A stretch of 64,000 bases of DNA from Streptomyces tendae. Lineage in GTDB: Bacteria; Actinomycetota; Actinomycetes; Streptomycetales; Streptomycetaceae. Within the stretch, counting starts at the first letter, position 1. Each line of letters opens with the position of its first letter. A program made the position numbers and the translations under genes. The notes under the pieces were generated by a model, which was not told where the DNA came from, ran no database searches, and was given only the letters and a program-made list of their open reading frames with translations. The stretch covers positions 682,001-746,000 of the forward strand of contig NZ_BMUY01000003.1 of the NCBI RefSeq assembly GCF_014650435.1, read 5' to 3'. Positions 27,596 through 36,908 of the stretch are shown here, one piece after another.

Positions 27596-28509
27596 CCGCG
27601 GACGCGGGTTCCGTCATCCCGGCGGCGACACAGCCACCCGAGACGGTCGTCAAGGCCAGGCAGCCGCTCGGGTCCCGGCTCGCCGAGGCCGTCAGCGGCG
27701 GTCTCGTCCGGGTGTTCCTGATCGTGGTGGGCCTGTTCTGGCTGGTCCCGACGATCGGGCTGCTGCTGTCCTCGCTGCGCACGCCCGAGGACATGGCGGC
27801 GAGCGGCTGGTGGAAGGTCTTCACCGAGCCGTCGCAGCTCACCTTCCAGAGCTACGAGGAGCTGCTCAAGAACGGCGACATCACCTCCTCCCTCCTCAAC
27901 ACCGCGCTGATCACCGTCCCCGCGACCGTCCTGGTCGTGGTCATCGGGGCGCTGGCCGGATACGCGTTCGCGTGGATGGACTTCCCGGGCCGCGACTGGT
28001 GGTTCCTGGCGGTGGTCGGGCTGCTCGTCGTGCCCGTGCAGGTGGCCCTGATCCCGATCGCCGAACTCTTCGGCAAGATCGGCCTGTTCGGTTCGATGCT
28101 CGGCGTGATCCTCTTCCACGTCGGTTTCGGTCTGCCGTTCGCGGTGTTCCTGCTGCGGAACTTCTTCGCGGAGATCCCGAGGGAGCTGCTGGAGGCGGCC
28201 CGGCTGGACGGCGCGGGCGAACTGCGGTTGTTCGCGCGGGTGGTGATGCCGCTCGGCGGGCCCGCGATCGCGAGCCTGGGCATCTTCCAGTTCCTGTGGG
28301 TGTGGAACGACATGCTGGTCGCGCTGATCTTCTCCGACTCCGGGAGCCAGCCGATCACGGTCGCCCTGCAGACCCAGGTACGGCAGTTCGGCAACAACAT
28401 CGACGTGCTGGCGCCGGGAGCGTTCATCTCCATGGTGATCCCGCTGGCCGTGTTCTTCGCGTTCCAGCGGCAGTTCGTCTCCGGCGTCATGGCGGGCGCC
28501 GTCAAGTAG
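27592..28509 (+). CDS. Sugar ABC permease (MalG-type)
   Basis: A 305-residue inner-membrane permease with six predicted spans and the EAA motif EAARLDGAGELRLFARVVMP. It overlaps the upstream permease by four bases (ATGA), so the two subunits are translationally coupled. The sequence has the usual MalG/AglG features (FLRNFFAEIPRELLEAA, FLWVWNDMLVALIF). A terminator hairpin follows 20 bp after the stop, so the operon ends here without an ATPase subunit. Confidence 0.93.
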   Translation: MTADAGSVIPAATQPPETVVKARQPLGSRLAEAVSGGLVRVFLIVVGLFWLVPTIGLLLSSLRTPEDMAASGWWKVFTEPSQLTFQSYEELLKNGDITSSLLNTALITVPATVLVVVIGALAGYAFAWMDFPGRDWWFLAVVGLLVVPVQVALIPIAELFGKIGLFGSMLGVILFHVGFGLPFAVFLLRNFFAEIPRELLEAARLDGAGELRLFARVVMPLGGPAIASLGIFQFLWVWNDMLVALIFSDSGSQPITVALQTQVRQFGNNIDVLAPGAFISMVIPLAVFFAFQRQFVSGVMAGAVK

Positions 28510-28528
28510 CCGCCGCGACACCACTCGT

Positions 28529-28561
28529 GAGGGGGCGGGCCGGTCATCGGTCCGCCCCCTC
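28529..28561 (+). terminator. Terminator of the sugar ABC operon
   Basis: GAGGGGGCGG (28529-28538) pairs perfectly with CCGCCCCCTC (28552-28561) across a 13-base loop, 20 bp after the last permease stop. Confidence 0.8.
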
Positions 28562-28662
28562 ATCCGTACGGGCACAACGTCCCCCGAATGCCCCGGGGAC
28601 CGTAACCAAGCCGCTCCACCGGCCGTTGCCGGGCAGAACGCCCGCACCGATCCCGCCGACCG

Positions 28663-30960
28663 ATGGATGTCCCCGTGCCCAGGTTCAGTGTCATCGTTCC
28701 CGCGTACCAGGTGCAGGCGTATCTGCACGCGTGCCTGGAGTCGGTGCTGGCCCAGTCGTACCCGGACTTCGAACTGATCGTGGTCGACGACTGCTCGCCG
28801 GACGCCTGCGGCGCGATCGCCGACGAGTTCGCGGCCCTGGACCCGCGCGTCCGCGTCGTACGCCTGGCACGCAACGAGGGCCTGGGCCCCGCCCGCAACG
28901 CCGGGATGGAACGGGCGGGCGGCGACTACCTGGTCTTCCTCGACGGCGACGACACCCTCGTCCCGCACGCGCTGCGCGGCATCGCCGACCGGATCAAGGA
29001 GACGGGCGAGCCGGACGTCCTGGTATACGACTACGCGCGCACGTACTGGACCGGCGAGACGGTCCGCAACCAGGCCGCCGCGCACCTCACCGAGCAGGGC
29101 CCGGCGCCGTTCCGGCTCGCGGACCGGCCGGGCCTGCTGAAGCTGCTGATGGTGGCCTGGAACAAGGCGGTGCGGCGGGAGTTCGCCGTGCGCGAGGGCT
29201 TCGCCTTCCCGCCGGGCTACTACGAGGACACGCCGTGGACGTACCCGGTCCTGATGACCGCGGGCTCCGTCGCCACCCTGGACCGGGTCTGCGTCCACTA
29301 CCGGCAGCGCCTGCGGGGCAGCATCCTGGGCACGCCCGGCGAGCGGCACCTGGACGTGTTCACCCAGTACGACCGCGTCTTCGCGTTCCTCCAGGCGCGC
29401 ATGGAGACGCACCCGGAGTCGCGCAAGGAGCTGGCCCGCTGGCGGCCGGTCCTGTACCGCCGCATGGCCGACCACCTGACGACGGTGTACACCCGACCCG
29501 ACCGCCTCCCGCGTTCCCTGCGTGCCGAGTTCCTGCGCCGGGCCCGCGTCCACTGCCGCCGCTACCGGGTCCCCGGCGCCCGGGCCCCGCTGCCGGTCCG
29601 CCTGCGCCACGCCCTGCTCCGCCTCGGGCTGCGCCGCACCTACGGCGCGCTGCGGCTGGCGTCCGCCCTGCGCCGCCGTACCGCGAGGGTCACCGGGAGC
29701 CTGGCGCGCACCGCCCGGACCGGGCTCCTGCGCCTGCACTACCGCGTCCAGCGCTGCCTCCCGCTCCGCGCCGACCGTGCCGTCTTCGCCGTGGAGGGCC
29801 ACCGGGGGTACGGCCGCGACCCGGGCGCGCTGGAGGAGGCGTTCCGCCGCCTCGCGCCGCACGTGCGCACGGCGTGGGCCGCCGACCCGGTGCACCACCA
29901 CACCGTGCCGCCCGGCACCCGCCGCCTGGCCCCGGGCACGGCCGCTCACTGGACCGCCCTGGCCCGCTCCCGCTACCTGGTGTCCGACGCCGCCTTCGAC
30001 GCGGGCCTGGCCAGACGCCGGGGGCAGGTCCTGGTCCAGACGCAGGCCGGGACTCCCCTCAAGCACATGGGCCTCGACCTCCAGGAGCACCCGGCCGCCG
30101 CCCGGGGCACCGACTTCGCCCGGCTGCTGCGCGAGGCCGGCTCCTGGGACTACGTGGTCTGCGCCAACCGCCACTCCACCCTGACCTGGGAACGCGTCCA
30201 CCCGGGCGGCTGGACCACCCTGGAGTGCGGCCAGCCTCGCACCGACGTCCTCCAGCGGGCGACGGCCGCGGACGTGGTCCGGCTGCGCGAGACCCTCGGC
30301 ATCCCCGAGGGCACGGTCGCGATCCTGTACGCACCCACCCACCGCGACTACCGGCGCACCCAGCGCGCCGCCCTGGACCTGGAGCGCGTCGTGCGCCGGC
30401 TCGGTCCGCGCTTCGTGGTGCTGGCCCGCGCCCATCCCCGCCACGGCGGCCCGCTCGCCGCGTCCGGCGGCCGGGTGCTGGACGTCGGCGACCATCCGCA
30501 CGTCGAGTCGCTGTGCCTGGCCTCGGACGCCCTGGTCACCGACTACTCGTCCCTGATGTTCGACTACGCGGGCCTGGACCGCCCGATCGTGATCCACGCG
30601 CACGAGGCCGAGGCGTACGAGGCGGCCCGCGGCACCTACGTCGACCTGCGGTCCTTCCCGCCGGGCGCGATCGCGCGGGACGAGGACGAGCTGATCGGCC
30701 TGTTCGCGAGCGGCGAGTGGCACGGCGCCCGGTCGGCGCGGCTGCGGGCCGCCTTCCGCGAGCGGTTCTGCCCCTACGACGACGGCCGCGCCGCCGAACG
30801 CGTCGTGCGCCGGGTCGTCCTGGGCGAGACGGACCTGCCGCCGGTCGTCCCGCTCGCCGAACGCCGCCCCGCGCCCTCGGCGGCTGCCGCCCTCGCCCGC
30901 ACCCCGCTGGCCACGGTGCCGCAACCCGCGGGTCCCCGCACCGTCACCGACAGCCTCTGA
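28663..30960 (+). CDS. GT2 / CDP-glycerol glycerophosphotransferase-family fusion A (catalytic His replaced by Ala)
   Basis: A 765-residue protein. The N-terminal GT2 domain (about 1-220) is intact: FSVIVPAYQ, VVDDCSPD, GPARNAGM, and FLDGDD as the metal DxD. A basic helical linker follows. The C-terminal half is a TagF/TarF-like CDP-glycerol phosphotransferase domain: QAGTPLKHMGLDLQ, APTHRDYRR, ARAHPRHGG, LVTDYSSLMFDYAGLDRPI. In TagF-family enzymes the first motif is normally HGTPLK with a catalytic His; here it is Ala462, whereas the later His (RAHP) is kept. The start may be the ATG at 28663 or the nearby GTG at 28672. First of three tandem paralogues; teichoic-acid-type polymer synthesis is the likely pathway, probably at the cytoplasmic face. 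Confidence 0.87.
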   Translation: MDVPVPRFSVIVPAYQVQAYLHACLESVLAQSYPDFELIVVDDCSPDACGAIADEFAALDPRVRVVRLARNEGLGPARNAGMERAGGDYLVFLDGDDTLVPHALRGIADRIKETGEPDVLVYDYARTYWTGETVRNQAAAHLTEQGPAPFRLADRPGLLKLLMVAWNKAVRREFAVREGFAFPPGYYEDTPWTYPVLMTAGSVATLDRVCVHYRQRLRGSILGTPGERHLDVFTQYDRVFAFLQARMETHPESRKELARWRPVLYRRMADHLTTVYTRPDRLPRSLRAEFLRRARVHCRRYRVPGARAPLPVRLRHALLRLGLRRTYGALRLASALRRRTARVTGSLARTARTGLLRLHYRVQRCLPLRADRAVFAVEGHRGYGRDPGALEEAFRRLAPHVRTAWAADPVHHHTVPPGTRRLAPGTAAHWTALARSRYLVSDAAFDAGLARRRGQVLVQTQAGTPLKHMGLDLQEHPAAARGTDFARLLREAGSWDYVVCANRHSTLTWERVHPGGWTTLECGQPRTDVLQRATAADVVRLRETLGIPEGTVAILYAPTHRDYRRTQRAALDLERVVRRLGPRFVVLARAHPRHGGPLAASGGRVLDVGDHPHVESLCLASDALVTDYSSLMFDYAGLDRPIVIHAHEAEAYEAARGTYVDLRSFPPGAIARDEDELIGLFASGEWHGARSARLRAAFRERFCPYDDGRAAERVVRRVVLGETDLPPVVPLAERRPAPSAAAALARTPLATVPQPAGPRTVTDSL

Positions 30961-31024
30961 CCACCGTTTGTCCATCGGGGCCCGCGGGCTCCCGTCCGAC
31001 GAGCGAAAGAAGAGAAAGAGCAGT

Positions 31025-33235
31025 ATGCCCCGCTTCAGCATCATCGTCCCGTCCCATGGGGTCGCGGGGCGGCTCTCCCAGGCTCTGGACTCGGTCCTCG
31101 GCCAGTCCTTCGGCGACTTCGAGCTGATCCCCGTCTGCGACGCCCCGGACGGCACCGCCGCCGACGTCGCCGGGGAGCACGCCGAGCGGGACTCCCGGGT
31201 GACGCCCGTGCACTCGCCGCCGTCGGCCGGTCTCGCCGGGGCCCGCAACGCCGGGATGCGGGCGGCGACCGGCGCCTACCTGCTGTTCCTGGACGGCGAC
31301 GACGTCCTGGTGCCGGGGGCGCTGGCGGCCCTCGACGCACGCCTCGCGGACACCGGCGGCGTCGACGTCCTGTACGTCGAGTACGAGCGCGTGCCCTGGT
31401 GGGAGGGCGAGGCCACCAACCCTGCCGCCCCGCTGCTCGCGAGGGCACCGGACGGCGCCTTCGCCCCCGAGCGCGCCCCGCAGCTGACCGGTGTGCACCT
31501 GCCCGCGTGGAGCGCGGTCCACCGCCGTACCTTCCTCACCGAGCGCCGCCTCGACTTCCCCGCCGGGCACTACACGGACGTCGGCTTCGGCGCCCGGGTC
31601 GCGGCGCGCGCCGAGCGGGTCGCGGTGCTGCGCGAGGTGGTCGTGCGGCACCGGGTGCGGCGCCAGGGCAACCGGCTGAACCTGCCCGGCGAGCACCACG
31701 CCGACCTGCTCGACCAGGTCGAACTGGCGCTCACGCACGCCGCCGAGCTGGGCCTGCCGCCCGAGCGGCGCGGCCCGCTGTTCGAGCAGCTCTTCGCGAC
31801 GGTCCTGAAGACGGCCGCCCACCCCCGGCGCCTGACCGGGCGGGGGCGGCGTGCCTTCTACCGCCGGGCGAGCCGCCTCTACCGGCGCCACCGCCCCGCG
31901 GGCTTCAGGCCGCCGGGCGGACGGCTCGGCGTGCAGCACCGGCTGCTGGCGTCGGGGTCGTACACCGGGTTCCGCGCGCTGCGCGCCGCCAACCGGGCCG
32001 CGACCGGCCTGCTGCGCCGCCTGCCGTGGCCGCGGGGGCTGCGCACCCGGCTGCGCTACCGCCGGCAGCTGCGCCGCCCGCTGGATGCGAACCTCGTCGT
32101 GTACTGCGCCTACTGGGGCCGCGGCTACGCCTGCAACCCGGCCGCGATCCACGCCGAGGCCCGCCGACTCGCCCCGCACCTGAAGTCGGTGTTCCTGGTG
32201 GAGCCCGACCAGGCGCACACGGTGCCGGAGGGCGTCGAACACGCCGTCATCGGCAGCCACCGGTACTGGGAGGTGCTGGCCCGCGCCAAGTTCCTGGTGA
32301 ACAACGCCAACTTCGCCGAGGGCGTCGTCAAGCGCCCCGGCAGCGTGCACCTGCAGACGCAGCACGGCACGCCGCTGAAGACGATGGGCGTGGACCAGTC
32401 GACGTACCCGGTGGTGGCGGCGGCCACCGGCAGCTTCACCAAGCTCCTCGCCCGCGTGGACCGCTGGGACTTCAACCTGTCCGCGAACCGGCACTCCACC
32501 CAGATGTGGGAGCGCGCCTTCCCGGGCTCCTACGAGCACCTGGAGTACGGCTATCCGCGCAACGACGTCTACTGCACGGCGAGTGCCGAGGACGTGGCCC
32601 GCGTCCGGCGCGAACTGGGCGTCCCGGAGGGGAAGACGGCGGTGCTGTACGCGCCCACGCACCGGGACTGGGAGACCGGCTTCGGCGCGGGCGGCCTGGA
32701 CCTGGAGGCGTTCTGCGAGGCGGCCGGCGAGGACGTCGTGGTGCTGCTGCGCGCGCACTACTTCTACGACCGGGGCGCGAGCCGCGAACGCACCGGCCGG
32801 ATCATCGACGTGACCGCGCACCGCTCCTCCGAGGACGTCTGCCTGGCCGCGGACGCGCTGGTCACCGACTACTCCTCCATCATGTTCGACTACGCCAACC
32901 TGGACCGCCCGATCGTCGTGTACGCCGAGGACTGGGACGTCTACCGGGAGACCCGCGGCGTCTACTTCGACCTCATGGCGGCCCCGCCCGGACCGGTGGC
33001 GCGCACCCCGGAGGAACTGGCCCGCGTCTTCGCCGACGGCACCCACGCGGGCCGGGAGTCGACGGCGCTGCGGGCGGCCTTCCGGGAGCGGTTCTGCGCG
33101 TTCGACGACGGCCGGGCCGCCGAGCGCGTCGTGCGCCGGGTGCTGCTCGGCGAACCGCCCGAGGCGCTGCCGCCGGTGCTCCCGCTCGCGGAGCGCGTCC
33201 CGGCCCCCGCCGCCGCCACCCTCGTGAGGAGCTGA
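31025..33235 (+). CDS. GT2 / CDP-glycerol glycerophosphotransferase-family fusion B (catalytic motif intact)
   Basis: A 736-residue paralogue of fusion A, starting MPRFSIIVPSHGVAGRLSQA at an ATG with a purine-rich AAGAGAAAGAG upstream. In the GT2 domain the DD motif is altered (IPVCDAPDG), but the metal motif FLDGDD is present. The C-terminal phosphotransferase domain keeps both expected histidines: QTQHGTPLKTMGVDQ (His447) and LLRAHYFYDRG. LVTDYSSIMFDYANLDRPIVVYAEDW supplies the nucleotide-binding acidic/serine motif. It should be a working polyol-phosphate transferase for a wall glycopolymer. It lies 64 bp after fusion A and 7 bp before fusion C. Confidence 0.9.
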   Translation: MPRFSIIVPSHGVAGRLSQALDSVLGQSFGDFELIPVCDAPDGTAADVAGEHAERDSRVTPVHSPPSAGLAGARNAGMRAATGAYLLFLDGDDVLVPGALAALDARLADTGGVDVLYVEYERVPWWEGEATNPAAPLLARAPDGAFAPERAPQLTGVHLPAWSAVHRRTFLTERRLDFPAGHYTDVGFGARVAARAERVAVLREVVVRHRVRRQGNRLNLPGEHHADLLDQVELALTHAAELGLPPERRGPLFEQLFATVLKTAAHPRRLTGRGRRAFYRRASRLYRRHRPAGFRPPGGRLGVQHRLLASGSYTGFRALRAANRAATGLLRRLPWPRGLRTRLRYRRQLRRPLDANLVVYCAYWGRGYACNPAAIHAEARRLAPHLKSVFLVEPDQAHTVPEGVEHAVIGSHRYWEVLARAKFLVNNANFAEGVVKRPGSVHLQTQHGTPLKTMGVDQSTYPVVAAATGSFTKLLARVDRWDFNLSANRHSTQMWERAFPGSYEHLEYGYPRNDVYCTASAEDVARVRRELGVPEGKTAVLYAPTHRDWETGFGAGGLDLEAFCEAAGEDVVVLLRAHYFYDRGASRERTGRIIDVTAHRSSEDVCLAADALVTDYSSIMFDYANLDRPIVVYAEDWDVYRETRGVYFDLMAAPPGPVARTPEELARVFADGTHAGRESTALRAAFRERFCAFDDGRAAERVVRRVLLGEPPEALPPVLPLAERVPAPAAATLVRS

Positions 33236-33242
33236 CCCCGCC

Positions 33243-35477
33243 GTGCCCCGCTTCAGCGTCATCGTCCCCTGCTTCAAGGTGCAGGGTTTCCTGCGCGAGT
33301 GCCTCGACTCGGTCCTGGACCAGTCCTTCCGGGACATCGAGGTGATCGCCGTCGACGACTGCTCCCCGGACGGTTCGGGGGCGATCCTGGACGAGTACGC
33401 GGCCCGCGACGAGCGGGTGCGGGTGCTGCACCTGGAGGAGAACGTCGGCCTCGGCCGGGCCCGCAACGCCGGGATGCCGCACGCCACCGGCGACTACCTC
33501 TTCTTCCTCGACAGCGACGACACCCTCACCCCGGGCGCCCTGCGCGCCATGGCCGACCGGCTCGCGGAGACGGACGATCCGGACGTGCTGGTCTTCGACT
33601 ACGCGCGCACCTACTGGTGGGGCGGCACCCGGCGCAACGTCCTGGCCCGGGTGCTCGCGGAGGCCGGCGACGGCACCTTCACCGCCGCCGGGCACCCCGA
33701 GATCCTCGACCTGCTGATGGTGGTGTGGAACAAGGTCTACCGGCGCGACTTCGTCGAACGGGAAGGCTTCACCTTCCCGCCCGGCTACTACGAGGACACG
33801 CCCTGGACCTTCCCGGTCATGTTCAGCGCGGAGCGGATCGCCGCCCTGGACCGGATCTGCCTGAACTACCGCCAGCGCCGCCAGGGCAACATCCTGTCCA
33901 CCACCAGCCGCAAGCACTTCGACGTCCACGCGCAGTACGAGCGGGTCTTCGCCTTCCTGGGCGACCGCCCCGAACTGGCGGCCAGGTGGCGGTCGTTCCT
34001 GCACGCCAAGATGGGCGAGCACTGCCTGGACATCCTCTCCAAGCCGGACCGGCTGCCGCCGTCCGACCGGGCGGAGTTCTTCCACCGCACCGCCGAGATG
34101 TTCCGCGCGTACCGGCCGGAAGGTGCGTCGGTCCCGGCCGAACTGCGGGTGCTGGAGGGGTCGTACGCCGCCTACCGGGTGCGCCGGCAGTCGGGGAGGG
34201 CGGCGCGGGAGGCGGAGCGCCGGACCCGGCAGGCGCGGAGCGCGGTCGCGGGCCGGGCCCGCCGGGTCGCCGCCGTGCTCCCCCGCCGCGCCGTGGACCC
34301 CGGCCTCGTCGTGTACTCGGCGTTCTCCCACCGGGGCGTGCTCGGCGACCCCGCCGCGATCCACCGCGCGGCCCGGGAGCACGCCCCGCACCTGCGCGGG
34401 GTGTGGGTGGTGCGGGACGAGGAGTGCGCGGCGGACCCCGCGCTGCTGCCGCCGGGCACCGAGCACGTGGTCCTGGGCAGTGCCGCCTACCGCCGGGTGA
34501 CCGAGCGGGCGGCGTTCCTCGTCAACAACGTCAACTGGCCCGGCACGGTGGCCAAGCGGGACGGCAGCGTCCACATCCACACCCACCAGGGCACCCCGCT
34601 CAAGTACATGGGCGTCGACCTGCTGGGCAGGCCCGGCGCCCGGCACGGCCTGGACGTGCCGCAGATGCTGCGCCGGGCCGACCGCTGGGACCACAGCCTG
34701 GTCGCGGGCCGGTACGCGGAGCGGATCTGGGAACGGGCCTACCCCTGCCACTTCACCTCCGCGCGCACCGGCAGCCCGCGCAACGACGTCCTGGTCAACG
34801 CCGGTCCCGAGGACGGCCGCCGGGTCCGCGAGCGGCTCGGCGTCCCCGAGGACCACACCGTCGCGCTGTACGCGCCGACCCGCCGCGAGTACCGGCGCGG
34901 GGGGCTCGTCGAACGCCTCGACGTGGCCCGGCTCGCCGCCGACCTCGGCGAGGGCCACACCCTGGTGGTGCGGCTGCACCCGTCCCTCGCCACCGGCCCG
35001 GCGCGCGGCCTCGGCCTCGCGGAGCTGCACCGGCGGGGCGTGGTGGTCGACGCGACGGACGAACCGCACGTGGAGGACCTGATGCTCGCCTCCGACCTGC
35101 TGATCACCGACTACTCCGCCCTGATGTTCGACTACGCCCTGCTGGACCGGCCGATCCTGGTCCACGCCGACGACTGGGGCCCGTACACGGCGACCCGCGG
35201 CACGTACTTCGACATCACCGAGGAGGCACCCGGGCACGTCTCGCGCTCCTACCGGGAGCTGGCGTGGCTGCTGGCGTCCGGGGCGTGGCGGGACGAGGAG
35301 GCGGCGCGGCTGCGAGCGTCCTTCCGGGCCCGGTACTGCGAGTACGAGGACGGGAGGGCGGCCGAGCGGGTGGTGCGGACGCTGCTGCTCGGCGAGCCGA
35401 TGCCCGCGCCGGAGCCGTCCGGCGTTCCCGGTGCCCGCGCCGTCCCGGCCGGACGCGACCTGCTGCCCTCCACATGA
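33243..35477 (+). CDS. GT2 / CDP-glycerol glycerophosphotransferase-family fusion C (His replaced by Gln)
   Basis: A 744-residue paralogue with a GTG start, seven bases after fusion B. The GT2 domain is complete (FSVIVPCFK, VIAVDDCSPDGSG, GRARNAGM, FLDSDD). In the phosphotransferase domain the catalytic motif reads HIHTHQGTPLKYMGVDL, with Gln449 where His is expected and a His one position earlier. The second His is present in VRLHPSLA, and LITDYSALMFDYALLDRPILVHADDW is conserved. Either the neighbouring His substitutes or this domain is inactive. The stop overlaps the next gene's start (ATGA). Confidence 0.87.
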   Translation: MPRFSVIVPCFKVQGFLRECLDSVLDQSFRDIEVIAVDDCSPDGSGAILDEYAARDERVRVLHLEENVGLGRARNAGMPHATGDYLFFLDSDDTLTPGALRAMADRLAETDDPDVLVFDYARTYWWGGTRRNVLARVLAEAGDGTFTAAGHPEILDLLMVVWNKVYRRDFVEREGFTFPPGYYEDTPWTFPVMFSAERIAALDRICLNYRQRRQGNILSTTSRKHFDVHAQYERVFAFLGDRPELAARWRSFLHAKMGEHCLDILSKPDRLPPSDRAEFFHRTAEMFRAYRPEGASVPAELRVLEGSYAAYRVRRQSGRAAREAERRTRQARSAVAGRARRVAAVLPRRAVDPGLVVYSAFSHRGVLGDPAAIHRAAREHAPHLRGVWVVRDEECAADPALLPPGTEHVVLGSAAYRRVTERAAFLVNNVNWPGTVAKRDGSVHIHTHQGTPLKYMGVDLLGRPGARHGLDVPQMLRRADRWDHSLVAGRYAERIWERAYPCHFTSARTGSPRNDVLVNAGPEDGRRVRERLGVPEDHTVALYAPTRREYRRGGLVERLDVARLAADLGEGHTLVVRLHPSLATGPARGLGLAELHRRGVVVDATDEPHVEDLMLASDLLITDYSALMFDYALLDRPILVHADDWGPYTATRGTYFDITEEAPGHVSRSYRELAWLLASGAWRDEEAARLRASFRARYCEYEDGRAAERVVRTLLLGEPMPAPEPSGVPGARAVPAGRDLLPST

Positions 35478-36805
35478 GACCCGGCAGCCGGGTGGGCGGC
35501 CGGGGCGCCGGCGTCGGGGTGCTGGTCCTGGCCGCCGTGTTCGCCGTGCTCCAGCTGGCGAACGTCACCGGCCGGGACACGCCCGACACCAGGAACTACC
35601 TGTCGTACGCGCTGAGTCTGACCGGTGAGAGCAAGCGCGCGGCGGCGACGGCCACCATCGACTACGTGTGCGCGAGCCGGGCGGAGCGGGCCCGCCGGGA
35701 CCAGAGCGTGCACGTGGTCCGCTTCCACCGCCCCGACCCCACCGCCGAGGTGCTGGCCGAATGCCGGAAGCAGGAGTGGGCGGCGGTCCGGCCGCGGCTG
35801 GCGGCCGGGCAGACCGGCGGGCACACGGTGCCGTACATGTCGGAGCGCTTCATGGCGATCTTCGAGGCGCGGCCGGGCTATCCGGCGTTCCTGGTGCCGT
35901 TCGTCCTGGCCTTCGGGGTGACCTGGGGCCTGTGGACGGCGGGGGTCGTGATCGCGGGCGCGGGCGGCGTCCTGGTCTTCCTGATCCTGCGGACCCTGTC
36001 CGTGCCGGTGCCGCTCGCGCTGGCCGGGCAGGCGCTGTACTACGTGCTGCCGTGCGGGACGACCGCGATGCGCCCGATGACCGAGGGCCTGCTGATGGCG
36101 CTGACCCTGGCGGCGGTCTGGGGCTGCGCACTCGTGCTGCGGACGGGGCGGAACCGGGCCGGCCTGGCGGTGGTCGCCGGCTCACTGATCGCCCTGTTCA
36201 CGGTCAAGCACTCCCAGGCGCTGTTCCTCGGCCTGTGCCTGGCGGCGGCCGGCGGGGCGATCGCCCTGCGCCGGTACCGGCGGCGGCGTCGGCGGCTGCG
36301 GGGCCGGGGCGGTCCGGCCTCCCTGGACGTGCTGGCGCTCGCGGCCGTGGGCCTGGCCGGTGCGGTCGCGACCCTGCTGCTGGCGCGGCTGCTGCACTAC
36401 CCGTCCGAGGCGGACAGCCTCCAGGACCTGCTCACCGACCACTTCAACCGCCCCGACCGGAAGCATCCGTGGCCGGAGTTCTGGCAGTTGCAGGGCAATT
36501 TCTGGGTGGAGTGGCTGCGCAGGCAGGCGTGGCAGCCGCTGTTCGCGGCGGCGCTGGCCGCCGGGGCGTGGGGTGCACTGCGGCGCGGGGGCGCGGTCGG
36601 CGGCTTCCTGGTCGCGGCGGCGTGCACCGGGATCCTCACCCAGGCCGGGCACCCGGACATCAACATCTGGGGCGAACGGCTGATCGTGCTGGCGTGGCTG
36701 CTGCCGGTGGTGGGGGTGCCGCTGCTGCTGGCGCCGGTGGTGCGGGGCGGCCGGGTGCCGCTGCCGGCGCAGGGACAGCCGGACCGGGCGGGCGCGGTCG
36801 GCTGA
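35474..36805 (+). CDS. Polytopic membrane protein of the wall-glycopolymer cluster
   Basis: A 443-residue integral membrane protein with about nine hydrophobic segments and a large first outside loop (about residues 40-120) after the first span. The loop contains RNYLSYALSL and a Cys pair (YVCASRAERARR, AECRKQEW). Later parts have alternating spans and basic cytoplasmic loops (RRYRRRRRRLRGRG). The layout, one span, a big loop and then many spans, resembles GT-C-type mannosyl- and arabinosyltransferases, but I see no certain catalytic acidic motif. It overlaps fusion C by four bases, so it belongs to this operon. Function not assigned. Confidence 0.82.
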   Translation: MRPGSRVGGRGAGVGVLVLAAVFAVLQLANVTGRDTPDTRNYLSYALSLTGESKRAAATATIDYVCASRAERARRDQSVHVVRFHRPDPTAEVLAECRKQEWAAVRPRLAAGQTGGHTVPYMSERFMAIFEARPGYPAFLVPFVLAFGVTWGLWTAGVVIAGAGGVLVFLILRTLSVPVPLALAGQALYYVLPCGTTAMRPMTEGLLMALTLAAVWGCALVLRTGRNRAGLAVVAGSLIALFTVKHSQALFLGLCLAAAGGAIALRRYRRRRRRLRGRGGPASLDVLALAAVGLAGAVATLLLARLLHYPSEADSLQDLLTDHFNRPDRKHPWPEFWQLQGNFWVEWLRRQAWQPLFAAALAAGAWGALRRGGAVGGFLVAAACTGILTQAGHPDINIWGERLIVLAWLLPVVGVPLLLAPVVRGGRVPLPAQGQPDRAGAVG

Positions 36806-36908
36806 GCATCCGCTACCCGGGTGACTTGGGCCGCTGAGCGATTGACGGGGGCGACCCCACCGGGAACATACGCCAAATGTCCCGAATGCCCCATACTCCC
36901 GCTGCTTC

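Noticed and set aside
28663..35477. Recent triplication of the fusion genes
   Set aside because: The three proteins share motifs and layout but differ widely in linkers and sequence, so the duplications are old rather than recent.
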